Shown piece after piece: positions 21,724 through 32,555 of a stretch of DNA of 64,000 nucleotides (position 1 is the first letter of the stretch; every line of letters starts with the position of its first letter). The position numbers and the translations under genes were made by a program. The DNA comes from Bicyclus anynana (taxonomy: Eukaryota; Arthropoda; Insecta; Lepidoptera; Nymphalidae): positions 12,862,109-12,926,108 of the forward strand of contig NC_069100.1 in NCBI RefSeq assembly GCF_947172395.1, in the 5' to 3' direction. The notes under the pieces were generated by a model that saw only the letters and a list, made by a program, of their open reading frames with translations, had not been told where the DNA came from and searched no databases.

Positions 21724-22052
21724 TGGCGATGGAACAAACTATGCTCGGAGTATGTCTACGTGATCGAATCAGAAATGAGGAGATCCGCAAAAGAACCAAA
21801 GTCACCGACATAGCTCAACGAGTCGCAAAGCTGAAGTGACAATGAGCACATAGTTCTATGTTCCGATGGACGTTGGGGTCCCAATGTTCTGGAATGGCGA
21901 CCCTAGAAAGCCTCCACCAGGTAGACTGACGACATCATGCGAGTCGCAGGGATTCGCTGGATGCAGGCGGCTCAGGATCGTGATGTTTGGAAGTCCCTAC
22001 AAAAAGCCTATGTCCTGCAGTGGACGTCCATCGGCTGATATGATGCTGATGA
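21724..22052 (+). repeat. RTE LINE 3' end, C-terminal reverse transcriptase region
   Basis: GTGATCGAATCAGAAATGAG, AAGTCACCGACATAGCTCAA, GGACGTTGGGGTCCCAA and CAGTGGACGTCCATCGGCTG follow the family order. The tail is ATATGATGCTGATGAT. Frames are interrupted by small indels. See 45870-46244 for the open version. Confidence 0.75.
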
Positions 22053-22449
22053 TCCTAGCTGGTCCATCTTTTATACAATTTAATGATTGTCTAAAATTTC
22101 GAGTGCAGAGTCTTCAACAATAACTGGATGTAACGGATGACTCTTCAAGACATAATTAATAACATAATTAATTAGTGATCGCATAATTTCAAGGCGTGGC
22201 AATAATTAATAAAGATAAATTAATTTTATAACACAATAATCTGGTCACTAATCCGGTTTGGTGCTTTTATTGTCGTCACTTACCTTCTGATGTGCTCCGT
22301 TACGATCCGAGCCCGTCGTCTTATCTCCTTATCTCAATCTTCACAAAGTGTCGGTGAACGAATTAAATTCACACTTCGGCTTTATATAATTTTTGGGCAA
22401 TTTAAATTTTAGGCTTAGTGTACATTTTTTTTTGATATTATGTGATGAT
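22053..22449. other. unassigned stretch
   Basis: No gene recognised. Confidence 0.4.
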
Positions 22450-23001
22450 AAGCCGTGATAGCCCATTGGATATTACATCTGCCTCCAATTCCGGAGGGTA
22501 TGGGTTCAAATCCAGTCCAGGGCATCATGCCCTGGGCATGCACCTTCAACTTTTCAGTTGTGTGCATTTTAAGAAATTAAATATCACGTGTCTCAAACGG
22601 TGAAGAAAAACATCGCGAGGAAACCTGCATACCAGAGAATTATCTTAATTCTTTGCGTATGTGAAATCTGCCTCTGCATTGAACCAGCGTGGTTTTTTTT
22701 TTTTATTCTTTACAAGTTAGCCCCTGACTACAATCTCACCTGATGGTAAGTGATGATGCAGTCTAAGATGGAAGTGGGCTAACTTGTTAGGAGGAGGATG
22801 AAAATCCACACCCCTTTCGGTTTCTACACAGCATCGTACCGGAACGCTAAATCGCTTGGCGGTAAGTCTTTGCCGGTAGGGTGGTAACTAGCCACGGCCG
22901 AAGCCTCCCACCAGCCAAAACGGTGGACTATTGGCCTAACTCCTCTCATTCTGAGAGGAGACTCGAGCTCAGCAGGGAGTCGAATATGTGTTGATAATGA
23001 T
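22450..23001 (+). repeat. SINE family B interrupted by a SINE A (22693-22917)
   Basis: The 5' part (22450-22692) has the head GCCGTGATAGCCCATTGG, B box GGTTCAAATCC and body to GAACCAGCGTGG. The 3' part resumes at 22919 with CGGTGGACTATTGGCCTAAC and ends in GATAATGATG. Outside the insert the element is contiguous, so the SINE A arrived later. GGGCATCATGCCCTGGGCAT (22521-22540) holds a short local duplication. Confidence 0.85.
22693..22917 (-). repeat. SINE family A, 5'-truncated, nested in a SINE B
   Basis: Minus strand: poly(T) start, tail GTAAAGAATAAAAAAAA in reverse, body to GGCTGGTGGGAGGCTTCGGC. The head is missing. A GTGG motif occurs at both junctions and may be part of the target duplication. 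Confidence 0.85.
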
Positions 23002-23123
23002 GCATCATCACTCACACACACATCACATTGATGGGTGTGTAAGTGATGATGCATTGAGATGGTGAGATGAGAAATTTTACAATCTTACTATAAAATTAAG
23101 CCCCCCGATCCCAAAAGCAATCC

Positions 23124-23429
23124 CGATGGTGGACTTGGTCGCTAATAATGGGCCTCTACGTGATCGAATCAGAAATTAGGAGATCCGCAGAAGAACCAAA
23201 GTCACCGACATAGCTCATCGTGTCGCGAAGCTGAAGTGGCAATGAGCGGGGCACATAGTTCGAAGAGCCCATGGCCGTTGGGGTCCCAAGGTGTTGGTCG
23301 ACCCCCCATCAAGCGAGTCGCAAGTATTTGCTGGATGCAGGTGGCTCAGTATCGTGATGTTTGGAAGTCCCTACAAAAGGCCTATTTCCTGCAGTGGACG
23401 TCCATCGGCTGACATGATGATGATGTACT
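23124..23429 (+). repeat. RTE LINE 3' end
   Basis: GGTCGCTAATAATGGGCCTC, CGTGATCGAATCAGAAATTA, TGGGGTCCCAAGGTGTTGGT and CATCGGCTGACATGATGATG follow the family order. About 60 bp are missing after GTGTTGG relative to the copy at 52549. Confidence 0.75.
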
Positions 23430-23747
23430 AATTGGGGAATCAAATGGAAACGTCATTCGTCTGTAACTGGCTTTACATTCCAAAAAATTTGCGTCCAGTG
23501 TGTGTTGCTTGGCCCAAATTCTTTAATACACGAATAAATTCTTTACATTAAGATAAGATCGGGGTCCAAATCAGCCTCGATTTTGACAGGTCACCTGTCA
23601 AGTTTATGACGGTGTGAAAAGTTGGACACTGATCGACGAAACATGCGCTCGTGTTGCATTTTCTTCAAAATGGCGGCTGCATTAATTAAAAATTCCTTTT
23701 TTTTATTCGATTAGTTAGACTTGACTGCACTTGACCATGTCTAATCA
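23430..23747. other. unassigned stretch
   Basis: No gene recognised; CAAAATGGCGGCTGCATTAA at about 23667 is not tied to any frame. Confidence 0.4.
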
Positions 23748-23804
23748 TCATCATCATCATCATCAATCTATATTCGGCTCACTGCTGAGCTCGAGTCTCT
23801 GACA
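23748..23804 (-). repeat. SINE family B 3' end
   Basis: (ATC)n followed by ATTCGGCTCACTGCTGAGCT CGAGTCTC is the reversed 3' end of SINE B. It is fused directly to LINE sequence of opposite sense. Confidence 0.7.
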
Positions 23805-23960
23805 GACAGCTGACAGAGCCGAAATTATACCGAGGACAACAAGTAGGTTGCAGGAATCTGAAATGCTGGCGGTTCGAGACCGTTGTATTTGGAAGTCCAT
23901 GCAAGGAGGCCTATGTCCAGCAGTGAATGTCCATCGGCTGATAATGATGAAAATGATGAT
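23805..23960 (+). repeat. RTE LINE 3' end, short
   Basis: GCTGGCGGTTCGAGACCGTT, CAAGGAGGCCTATGTCCAGC and GTGAATGTCCATCGGCTGAT, then a GAT-rich tail. Confidence 0.7.
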
Positions 23961-23989
23961 GAATACATCTGAATAATTATAATGTGCTT

Positions 23990-24246
23990 GGTGGGTACGA
24001 ATCCGGTCCGGGGAATGCACCACCAACTTTTCAGTTGTGTTCATTTTAAAAAATTAAATATTAAGTGTAATGTACGGTGAAGAAAAACATGATGAGGAAA
24101 CCTGCATACCAGAGAATTTTCTTAAATCTCTACGTGTGTGAAGTCTGCCATTCCGCATTGGGTCAGCATGTTGGACTATTGGCCTAACCCCTGTCATTCT
24201 GAGAGGAGACTCGAGCTCAGCAGTGAGCCGAATATGGGTTGATAAG
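23990..24246 (+). repeat. SINE family B, head truncated
   Basis: Begins at the B box region (GGGTACGAATCCGGTCCGGG) and runs to GAATATGGGTTGATAAGTG. Confidence 0.8.
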
Positions 24247-25360
24247 TGTTCTTGTTCGAAGTGTTCTTAGACATATTTGAAGAAAATTTTGTTGAGCCAT
24301 CTATAAATTGTGGGGGATGAAAGAACAACCGAATATCTGTAAATATACTCGAGTGAGGTCTCAAATGAAAGCGCACTGAAAGAGAATATTGATGACTTGA
24401 TCGAGAGTGTAATTAATAACTTCATGACATTCGGGAGTTTTTCGAAATTTTCAATTTTTTCTAAAAATTCTCACTTTGTACGACCCTAGACTCGAACCTT
24501 GTACCGAATGGAACCGAAACCAACAAGGGAATAACATAATAACACAACATCAAAAAACCAAACCGCAGTTCTTATACAAAAACCTCCGACCATTCGTATA
24601 GCATACCATCTCATTTCAAAGAGTTCTGTTTTCAAATTTACTTTTTTAAATTCCAGCCAATGCAACGATTCACGTCCTTTCAGCCTTTTAAAAGAGTGCC
24701 TTTGAGTGAAGTGTTAGCTCGCTTTTATTTCTATTGTGCCGACACTTTATTTTTCTCGTCGACTCGGGATATTATTATTATTTAGTCGTCGATGTATCCG
24801 CGGAACTGGTTTCGAGCCCGGCGTTTGGGCCGTGACCTTTGGTGGTGTGCCGCCGCTGCGATTTTATCGACATCGATGAATTTATTTTTGAGATGATACT
24901 TCTAAGAGTGGAGGAGAGATACATTATATACACAAGGAGGGATACATTATATATACATTACATACACAATAAGAGTTTTATGACTGATAGTGACATCTTC
25001 TGTCTAACACAACCTATTTGCGACAGTTATAAGATATAAGAGAAGAACAGAAGAGAAATGTTTATGCAAAAACATTAATAATAGGAAAGCTAAAAAAGCA
25101 GTCATAATGTCTAATACTGCTACAATCATATTTTAGTGGCACACCACTGCTGAATCCGGTAAATCTTACAAAGTCAAAATGTCATAAAATTAAATATAAC
25201 AATTTTTAAAGAAGGGTTTAAAATTATGTAAATTTTGCGTACATTTAAGTGAAAACTAAAATAATAGCAAGAGAAATTTATGTAAACCCAATCAAGATGA
25301 TCGGTTAAGCAGTGAAATCCCGTACCTAAAAACAAACAGACTAAGTTTCGCATTTATATC
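24247..25360. other. 1.1-kb stretch without recognised content
   Basis: Several short frames (60-66 codons) without protein features. A small duplication of GATACATTATATAYACA occurs at 24917-24965. Confidence 0.45.
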
Positions 25361-25549
25361 TACCGCGCAGTTTCACCCGCGTGGTTCCCATTCCCGTATG
25401 AATATGGAGATAATGTATAGCCTATAGCCTTTCTCGATAAATGGGCTATCTATCAATGAAAGTATTTTTCATATCGGACCAGTAGTTCTTGAGATTAGCG
25501 TGTTCAATCAATCAAACAAACAAACTCTTCAGCTTTATATAATTAGTAC
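25361..25549 (-). mobile_element. Helitron-like element, 3' end damaged
   Basis: Minus strand: ACTAATTATATAAAGCTGAA to GGTGAAACTGCGCGGTAG. The CAGCTAG terminus has been replaced by GGTAGATA. Confidence 0.65.
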
Positions 25550-25579
25550 CTAAAGATATTAACATAGAAATAATAACTC

Positions 25580-25705
25580 TCCTGACAAAACCTGCCTTCC
25601 GAACCGGTGGTAGAATCTTTATAAATAGTCAACTGACGTGTCAATAGTGCTTGTAAACTAAGTATACTTGAAATAAATGATTTTTGATTTGATTTGGATT
25701 TGATT
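25580..25705 (+). repeat. LINE 3'-tail family H
   Basis: CCTGCCTTCCGAACCGGTGG, AGTGCTTGTAAACTAAGTAT and CTTGAAATAAATGATTTTTG, then a GATTTGATTTG tail. Matches 56675-56815. Confidence 0.6.
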
Positions 25706-26439
25706 TGAAAAATAACATCGATATCGATATAGCCCTCACACCGGACACTTACACCACTAAAACACGCGTCACTTTCGTGTTTCATCTTTTACACCTCCAA
25801 TGATGCACCTTTTCTCGCGCATCAGCCCGTCTCTTTCACACCGTTTTCCAACAAACCTCCGTGCGTCGAGTTTTATACGACATACGAGACACGGTGTATG
25901 AAATTCTCTTTGTGTTGGTTCCGTGTGTCGGATTTTGTGTCTTGTGAATGCCTTTTTAAACTTGTATTAAGCAGTTTAAGGCCTGTCATTGCCTATTAGT
26001 TTAATAATATTGGACTTTTTTTGCGTTTTTCATGTTACGTTCGATTCAGGTGGGCCGTTATTGTTCGTGTTTTATCATCAAACAAGTATTGCAAGAGGTT
26101 TTGTCCATGTTTTATACTTTTAAGGACAAAGGGCCTGTTACTAAATTACTAATAAAGATTCCCGTAATACCCTCTCTTTTTCTGGTTCTAAATCTCTCTA
26201 GATTGCTCAGATCTATTAAATATTTTCCACGATACGCGTCTTTCTCTATGTTTAACACTTAAAAAAATTATCTTGATAATATATCACTACGTAAATGGAG
26301 ATTACTCCCTCTCCTTTTCCTCGCTCCTAAATCTCTATCTCTCTGATTTGCTCAATCTTACTCCAATTTTTCTCTATACATAGGTTAGGTACTCAACTAT
26401 TTAATGCTACAGTTAAAACGCTTAACCAGTGAAACATAT
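25706..26439. other. unassigned stretch
   Basis: Frames on both strands up to 80 codons have no recognisable protein. Similar TCTCTCTAGATTGCTCA and TCTCTGATTTGCTCAATC segments (26200 and 26337) hint at a local duplication about 130 bp apart. Confidence 0.4.
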
Positions 26440-26560
26440 TTTTAACCGACTTCCAAAAAGGAGGAGGTTCTACGTTCGGCTGTAGATATGTATGTTTTTT
26501 TTATTTACCTATAACTTTTCTTCTGACTAGCGGATTAGTCTTGCCGGTAAAGTTTTTGAG
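26440..26560 (+). repeat. unclassified repeat starting TTTTTAACCGACTTCC
   Basis: AACCGACTTCCAAAAAGGAG GAGGTTCTACGTTCGGCTGT matches the terminus of the repeat reversed at 13370-13830. Confidence 0.55.
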
Positions 26561-26731
26561 AGTCGGGAAAATGCGTAATCGGGACTTATACCCACCACGA
26601 TGTTCCAATGAGAATTGGCGGTCTAAGGGTCGCATCCGCATTGGACGTAATAAGTCTGAAACAATCATTGTAAGATGTTAACGCTATTGATCGAGACCAA
26701 TAGCTTAACTTACTCTTTAAGGCATGGGAAT

Positions 26732-26766
<35 letters not shown>

Positions 26767-27008
26767 TATCAACCCATTTTCGGCTATAGAATGAGAGGGG
26801 TTAGGCCAATAGTCCACCACGCTGGCCCAATGCGGATTGGCAGACTTCACACACAATTGAGAAAATTCTCTGGTATGCAGGTTTCCTCACGATATTTTCC
26901 TTCACCGTTTGAGACACGTGATAATTTAAGATGAACATAACTGAAAGATTCAAACCCACACCCTCCGGAATTGGAGGCAGAGGTCATATCCACTGGGATA
27001 TTTCATGA
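26732..27008 (-). repeat. SINE family B with (ATC)n tail
   Basis: A run of ATC at 26734-26766 is the tail read in reverse. The body CTCACGATATTTTCCTTCAC and B box GATTCAAACCC (26949) follow. A segment of about 25 bp after CGGCT is deleted. Confidence 0.8.
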
Positions 27009-27250
27009 TTACACATTCCTTATATAAAATTAGAAGACGAAATCCTTCAATTTGAATAAATGACAAACTTCAAGGCGCTTCAAGACAATTTCGTCGTTTA
27101 GAGTGATTTGCATATTCTTGCAATATTTGGATGTCGCAAATTTCTACACCACTTATTATACAGCATGTTCCCACTCTTCTAAAAGGATGGAAAGCATTGT
27201 TGAATAGCCTGGTACGACCAGACCAAATGCTTTGTTTTATATATACTACA

Positions 27251-27610
27251 CTAGCGGACACCCGCGACTTCGTCCGCGTGGAAATCAATATAAACTTTTA
27301 AGCCCTATTTCACCACTTTAGAGTTTGAATTTTAAAAATTTTTGAACGCCATTATACTTTGTATTTTTTTTTATGATTTATGAACAAATTTTTAAAACTG
27401 TAACTCTTAAAATTAAGACTTTTCATACAAACTTTCAAGCCGTATTTCACCCCCTTCTTATTTTATTTTCGCAATAAAAAGTATAGTTTTCCCCCCATTT
27501 CAGCCAAATCGCTTCAGCCGTTCTTAATATGGTTCTTCATATCCTTTAGTGAATAATTAATAAGGCAAAACAACTTCTGCTGGGTCAGTTAAAAATAGAT
27601 AGATATTAGT
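27251..27610 (-). mobile_element. Helitron-like family with CTAGCGGACACCCGCGAC end
   Basis: On minus the 3' end reads CGAAGTCGCGGGTGTCCGCT AG. The interior contains CGGCTGAAGCGATTTGGCTG. The 5' TC end is not clear. It is a third subfamily sharing only the 3' terminal region with 5669-6018. Confidence 0.55.
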
Positions 27611-27717
27611 AGACTGCTCAAAAAGAATATCTCTATCTGGGAAAATATAAAAGTGGAGTAGTACTTTTTGTACTAGATATTATAGATATTTTTTTGCACT
27701 AGGTATTCACATAACAG

Positions 27718-27892
27718 TTAACACTTTCGCTGCGGCATTGATTTATCTGTACTTTCCTCTGGTGCGGTACGAGGTTCTTTGAACTCATACTAAAACTTTA
27801 TGTAGTACGGTACGAGGTCCATCGACCTCGTAACTCTTGAACACGCCAGACATACGAGGTCAATTGACCTCGTACCGCAGCGAACGTGTTAA
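27718..27892. mobile_element. TTAA-flanked MITE with GAGGTCAATTGACCTC palindromes, copy 2
   Basis: TTAA at 27718-27721 and 27889-27892; ends ACACTTTCGCTGCGGCA and TGCGGTACGAGGTC-type palindromes as in copy 1, in reverse order. An extra 40 bp (ACTCATACTAAAACTTTATG region) is present between the two palindrome blocks. Confidence 0.75.
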
Positions 27893-27899
27893 TGGATAT

Positions 27900-28188
27900 T
27901 GGATAGAAGCAGGCGTTACTTTGAAGTTCATCATGAATATATAATAATTTATTTATTTGCTATTATCCGCAAAAAGCCGACGAACCCATGCAACAACGTC
28001 ACCCAGATCCGACAATATACTCTACAACGTGCATTTGCAATAATTGCACGTTGTAGAGTCAACATCTCCTGAGGATGCTCCGGTTTCGGGGTGAAACGTA
28101 CGTAGAGAGTATTTTGTCGGACCTGGGTGACGTTGTCGCATGGGTTCGTCGGCTTTTCGCGGAGCAAAATAAATAAATTATTATACAA
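27900..28188. mobile_element. hairpin MITE copy 1 (left half arm retained)
   Basis: Arms reading ATTTATTTGCTATTATCCGC and AAGCCGACGAACCCATGCAA are inverted around an asymmetric core (CAACATCTCCTGAGGATGCT, GGTTTCGGGGTGAAACGTAC). The left outer arm (GGATAGAAGCAGGCGTTACT) is present but the right one is not. TTAATGGATAT occurs on both sides (27889-27899 and 28189-28199), an 11-bp apparent target duplication overlapping the preceding TTAA. Inside, CTCTACAACGTGCA / TGCACGTTGTAGAG forms a perfect secondary hairpin at 28019-28057. Confidence 0.7.
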
Positions 28189-28199
28189 TTAATGGATAT

Positions 28200-28504
28200 A
28201 CTTGGTAAACTTATAACACCCTCTTTTGGCAATGATGGTAGGAAAAGGCTTAAAAAGGGGTCCACAATACGTCTAGTTATTCCAAGTTCCAGTAGAATGT
28301 AATAAAGCAGGAGTAACGCACAGTTGGTCTGGAATCAAATCGAGTGAAAACTGACCCCGGCGGACGATCTGCGGTGATGTATGCGGACAAAGGTGCTATG
28401 GAGCTGACATTCAGAAATTAAAATTGAAATTTTGTAATTCCCCTGATAGTCATGAATGTCGCTAGAGCAACGGACTTTTATGTCTGAAATTCTTTCTATC
28501 AATT
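28200..28504. other. unassigned stretch
   Basis: No gene recognised. Confidence 0.4.
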
Positions 28505-28691
28505 AAACTAACATTATAAAGATGTAAAGTTAGTAAGATTGTAGGGGTATTCTCTGGATCTACTTAACCGATTTTTGACTTTTTACCAATAGAAGTTACG
28601 TTATTAGTGAGTGTCATAGGCTATATTTTATACCCGTATTTTCACAGGAACGAGAATTTTGTGGATGAAACCGCGGAGCGTCTAGAAGTGA
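28505..28691 (+). mobile_element. Helitron-like element, second subfamily
   Basis: AAACTAACATTATAAAGATG, TCTCTGGATCTACTTAACCG, TCATAGGCTATATTTTATAC, ending GAAACCGCGGAGCGTCTAGA. The CTAG is present, the TC start diverged. Confidence 0.65.
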
Positions 28692-29193
28692 TACATAAAC
28701 GCAGATATGGAATGTTATGTAACTAAGGACCACGTCAGATGCGTAAGCATTCAAACAAAAGAAATCGTATTTTAACAGGTCCATTGGTTAAGAAGCTACG
28801 ATGCTAGAGACGGACACATAAACACATACAGACACATTAAACTTGAAACACTTATTTTTTACGTCTTAAGTACGTAATGTAATTAAAAATAAATGGTTCG
28901 TGAATAAATGCAATTACGATGTAAATGAGTAAGTAATCGATTGGCATATATTTCAATTGACGTGTTGACATAATTAATTTTTACTTTTATTTCTTTGATG
29001 TGCATTTTTTTGACATTCAATAATGTTATTTTTATTACTTTAAATCATGATTGTTACTTTTTATTGTATTAATGAAGTATTTATTTTAGTATTTTTTTTT
29101 AAATGTGTTTTTTCGCACTGGAGACGAGCTAACTGTGAAATGGTTGGGGTATCGTTTCCTTTTTTAGTAGGCCCTAGAATACGCGTTACGAAC
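28692..29193. other. unassigned stretch
   Basis: AT-rich; no gene recognised. Confidence 0.4.
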
Positions 29194-29270
29194 GTCGACT
29201 TACATGCAAATGTAAGTCGACATACATTTTAATGTAATGCAAAATTATTATGCATTACATTAAAATGTAT
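29194..29270. repeat. two adjacent perfect hairpins
   Basis: Hairpin one: GTCGACTTACAT, loop GCAA, ATGTAAGTCGAC (29194-29221). Hairpin two starts at the next base: ATACATTTTAATGTAATGCA, 9-base loop, exact complement (29222-29241 and 29251-29270). Confidence 0.9.
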
Positions 29271-29887
29271 TAACATCCTTTATACAAAGGTTGTCTGGAA
29301 GAAATTGCTAAAAGTAATAACACTGCCTTTGCTCATGTTTGTATATTATATTTTTTGTGCAATGAAATGTCAAAAAATAAATAACTCAATTACTCGTATG
29401 CTGATAATTATGAATGTTAAAGTTTTGGCAAATCAATATTTTAATTGAATTTAACTTGTAGTAGTTTTTTTAAAGTTTAATCATAACATCGTCTCCATTC
29501 CCTTTTGTCCAGCACACAAATGATTTATATATTAATTGAACCATCAAACCGCCGTCTGTTTGTCCGCGTCGACTGTAAAAAGCCTTTTTGAATTCATTTC
29601 ATTTGGCAACGTACGAGTTACTCCAAAATCGATTCGACTTTTTCATAATAAAATCGCATGGAATCATACAAATTCAATTAGCATGACCTTTGTCAACGCA
29701 ATTGTGTGTATTTGTGTGTTAGTGTGTTTTATATAACTCTTTTTTGGGATCAAGAATTCCACTTGATGGTAAGTAGAATACCATAGGCTATAAAGTATGA
29801 AAGTGTTTTGCCTACTCCCCGGGAAATGAAAAATGTTTATTCATATATCGCACCAACGGTTGGTAAAGCATGCAAGCGACATCTACG
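29271..29887. other. unassigned stretch
   Basis: AT-rich, short frames only, nothing recognised. Confidence 0.4.
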
Positions 29888-30080
29888 AGTATACTAATAT
29901 TATAAAGAGTTAAAGTTTGTGAAGTTGTAGAGGGTAATCTCTGGATCTACTAAACCGATTATGAAAATTATTTTACCTATAGAAAGCGACGTTATTTGTG
30001 AGTTTCATAGGCTTTATTTTATAACCGTATTTCCATGGAAACGGGAAACTAAACGGGTGAAACCACGGAGCGCCTGCTAG
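29888..30080 (+). mobile_element. Helitron-like element, second subfamily, 3' end intact
   Basis: TATACTAATATTATAAAGAG to GAAACCACGGAGCGCCTGCT AG. The interior GGATCTACTAAACCGATTAT and CATAGGCTTTATTTTATAAC matches 28505 and 54432. Confidence 0.75.
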
Positions 30081-30377
30081 AATCGTTTAATGCTATGCCA
30101 TATGCGTCCGCCAACCTTAAGCATAGGCTATGCATAAGGTTAGTATGGCTAGTGTAATAATCCTCATGTGCCTGTAATTACACAGCAATGCTGCTTAGCA
30201 GCATAAAAAAGTATGGCGGTAGTTCTTCCCCGGACAGGTCATTAAAGCTCTACTACTCTAGCTCTACTACTACTAAGGGTCCTAAGTTTATTTATTTATT
30301 TCTAGATGGTTACTTTAGCTTTTACTAATATTATAAATTATTTTACTATAATTATATTTATAATACTATATATTATT

Positions 30378-30470
30378 TTAGCCTTGATAGTTCCACGGTT
30401 GTGGTACCGGATGTAAATTCGAAGACTTGGGTTTGATTCCCACTGGTTGTAGGTAGGTACTCTAGTTCTG
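30378..30470 (+). repeat. tRNA-derived SINE head
   Basis: GCCTTGATAGTTCCACGG and GGGTTTGATTCCCACTGGTT give A- and B-box motifs with normal spacing. The downstream body is not matched elsewhere in the window. Confidence 0.5.
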
Positions 30471-30539
30471 TCTAACACAATCCTTACGAAAACGGAAGGT
30501 AAAAAAAACCATTTACAAAAAATGCAAATTTTACTGCAA

Positions 30540-30772
30540 AATATTAATAGGATTTCATCCCCTTTTTAACCCTATCGGTTTTTATATTTTAACGAAATTC
30601 AGTGTACCATGTACCGTAGTGTAAAAAATTATAGATTTTCATAAAAAAATTCAACCCATTTATTCAACCCTTTAGGGGTGAAATGTTGAACCGGTCCAGT
30701 ATTAGTCGTGGAAAGGTAAAAGACAGACAGACTTACATTTGCATTGCATACTATTAGTATGGATAAATGAGC
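30540..30772 (-). mobile_element. Helitron-like fragment
   Basis: Minus strand begins ATCCATACTAATAGTATGCA and includes AGTCTGTCTGTCTTTTACC, then TTTCACCCCTAAAGGGTTGA. Similar starts and GTCTGTC runs are common in this element class. The 3' CTAG end is not seen. Confidence 0.5.
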
Positions 30773-30824
30773 ACGATCTGTAAATAAAGGGAAAATTTTC
30801 CAACGCAGTCAGCACTTTTCATTC

Positions 30825-30989
30825 ACAATGTTTAACAAAAATAATGAACGACATAATTTCCTACAATTAATAGGCAAATATTTAAGCGAGTAACAGAAGC
30901 CTGAATAAGGTATTGTTTCGTGCACTCAGTGTTGCGTTCAACGCGCTGTGTATAGTGTGAAGCCACCCTTATAATAGTGCGCGTTTCCA
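30825..30989 (+). repeat. 165-bp block Y, copy 1
   Basis: From ACAATGTTTAACAAAAATAA to TAGTGCGCGTTTCCA, identical to 39218-39382 except A at 30928 versus G at 39321. It has no coding frame. At the other site it directly follows the duplicated block X. Confidence 0.9.
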
Positions 30990-31054
30990 CAGTACGTCAT
31001 CGTCTCGGCCATAATATCACATCATCGTTACAGCAAATATAAAATGGTCAGATT

Positions 31055-31105
31055 GGATCGATGGACGTCTACAGCTGGATATAGGACTCTTGTGAGGACG
31101 TTCAC
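31055..31105 (-). repeat. RTE LINE 3'-end scrap
   Basis: GATCGATGGACGTCTACAGC TGGATATAGGACTCTTGTG resembles the reversed LINE 3' terminus. Confidence 0.5.
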
Positions 31106-31117
31106 CACTACCTTTTT

Positions 31118-31431
31118 TTATTTTATACAAGTTATCCCTTGACTACAATGACATCATCACTTCCCTGATGGGAAGTGATGATGCAATCTAAGATGAAAGC
31201 GGGCTAACTTGTTAGTAGCAGGATGAAATCCACACGCCTTTCGGTTTCTACACATCATACCGGAACGCTAAATCGCTTGACGGTACGTCTTTGCCGATAG
31301 GGTGATAACTAGCCACGGCCAAAGCCAGACCTGGGCCAAATTAAGAAAACCTCAATCGACCCAGCCGGGAATCGAACTCAGGAACTACGTCATATAAACC
31401 CACCGCGCATACCACTGCGCCATGGAGGCCG
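31118..31431 (-). repeat. SINE family A, full length, with local inverted duplication
   Basis: Minus strand with head GACGGCCTCCATGGCGCAGT. The copy has an extra inverted segment ATCATCACTTCCC next to GGGAAGTGATGATG (31154-31184), making a small hairpin within the tail. Confidence 0.8.
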
Positions 31432-31437
31432 TCAGAG

Positions 31438-31990
31438 GGCACCAATGTCTCAAACCAGCATCAAACGCCTCCCTGTTACCGGCTTGGTGTCATCGGTATT
31501 TGGGGGTCGAACAGTGGTCAAAGGATAAAAGTACCACCATACTAAGTTTCTAGCCATTCCTGTATTAATCGAATTTGAAGCCAATTTAATTATCTGCATC
31601 AAAATAATCAAAACATCAACCTTTTTAATCGAAAATGATCTGCTTCCGTCGTAAGATTATCGACTCCCTGCGCAGGGAACTTAAAGATTATTTATATTTT
31701 ACTTTACTATTATCTATGTCTACTGTACAAACCAGCAACACAACATTGGTTCTTCTGCGCGGATCTCCACTTTTCTGATTTAAATATGCAGAAAAACTTC
31801 AAGCTCAACTCGCTTCATCACCCGTTGAGTGACTTTAGAATCTACTTACGAGTATTTTATAAAGGCTAATTGACTTTGAGCGCACAGAGGCTAAGAGGTT
31901 TTAATTTTATTAAAATTTATTTCAATTGTAGGTCAAAAGAGACAAAAGTTTATTAAAAGTGACTGACAACTGATATTAAGTAAAACACAC
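31438..31990 (-). repeat. divergent RTE-like LINE remnant plus flank, paralogous to 39990-40513
   Basis: CACCAATGTCTCAAACCAGC, GCCTCCCTGTTACCGGCTTG, AACATTGGTTCTTCTGCGCG and CACCCGTTGAGTGACTTTAG are the reversed C-terminal region of a second RTE subfamily. Homology to 39990-40513 continues past the LINE (AGGCTAAGAGGTTTTAATTT, ATTAAGTAAAACA), so both sites share more than the LINE. Confidence 0.6.
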
Positions 31991-31992
31991 AT

Positions 31993-32090
31993 TTGACGGC
32001 CTCCGTGGCGCAGTGGTATGCGCGGTGGATTTACAAAACGGAGATCCTGGGTTCGATCCCCGGCTGGGCAGATTGAGATTTTCTTAAGTG
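31993..32090 (+). repeat. SINE family A, 5' part, split by the Gypsy insertion
   Basis: Head GACGGCCTCCGTGGCGCAGT with A box TGGCGCAGTGG, B box GGGTTCGATCCCC, and the start of the body to TTTTCTTAAGTG. It resumes at 36717 after the Gypsy element. Confidence 0.9.
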
Positions 32091-32553
32091 TGTAGGCTAC
32101 ACACATTATTTATTTATAATATTATTAACGTCCCATTATAAATATTTATTTCATTAAATATATTTATTTTAATTTATTTAATACATTCATTCACACTTAC
32201 ATACACACTTACATTACATACAATCATAATTTCACACTCACAAATTATTATATATACTTTTCACTATTAAAATTAATTCAAGCGCATACTCGGATGAAAC
32301 CCATAGTATGCGGCGCGGCGGCCGTCTTACGTCACGCGCTCCGCGCTCGGTCAGTCGACATTCGATGCCTACCCTACCATTCGCTCTCGGTGCGTTCGAA
32401 GCTATACATTTGACTTGCGCGTAACCTTTGTAATAGTATTTCTTATATTGTTTATGTCTCTCATTGTGTATTTTGACTGCCTAGTAATTAAAGACTTTCT
32501 AAATACTTTACTCGTGTATATTTTCCATCACTGCTTACCACAACAAAGCCTAA
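32091..32553 (+). repeat. 5' LTR of the Gypsy element
   Basis: Starts TGTAGGCTAC and ends AAAGCCTAA, so the ends are imperfect inverted repeats (TAGGCT/AGCCTA) instead of the usual TG...CA. It contains a GC-rich segment (GGCGCGGCGGCCGTC near 32311) and AT-rich 5' third. A likely polyadenylation or transcription start site cannot be placed with confidence. Confidence 0.92.
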
Positions 32554-32555
32554 AC

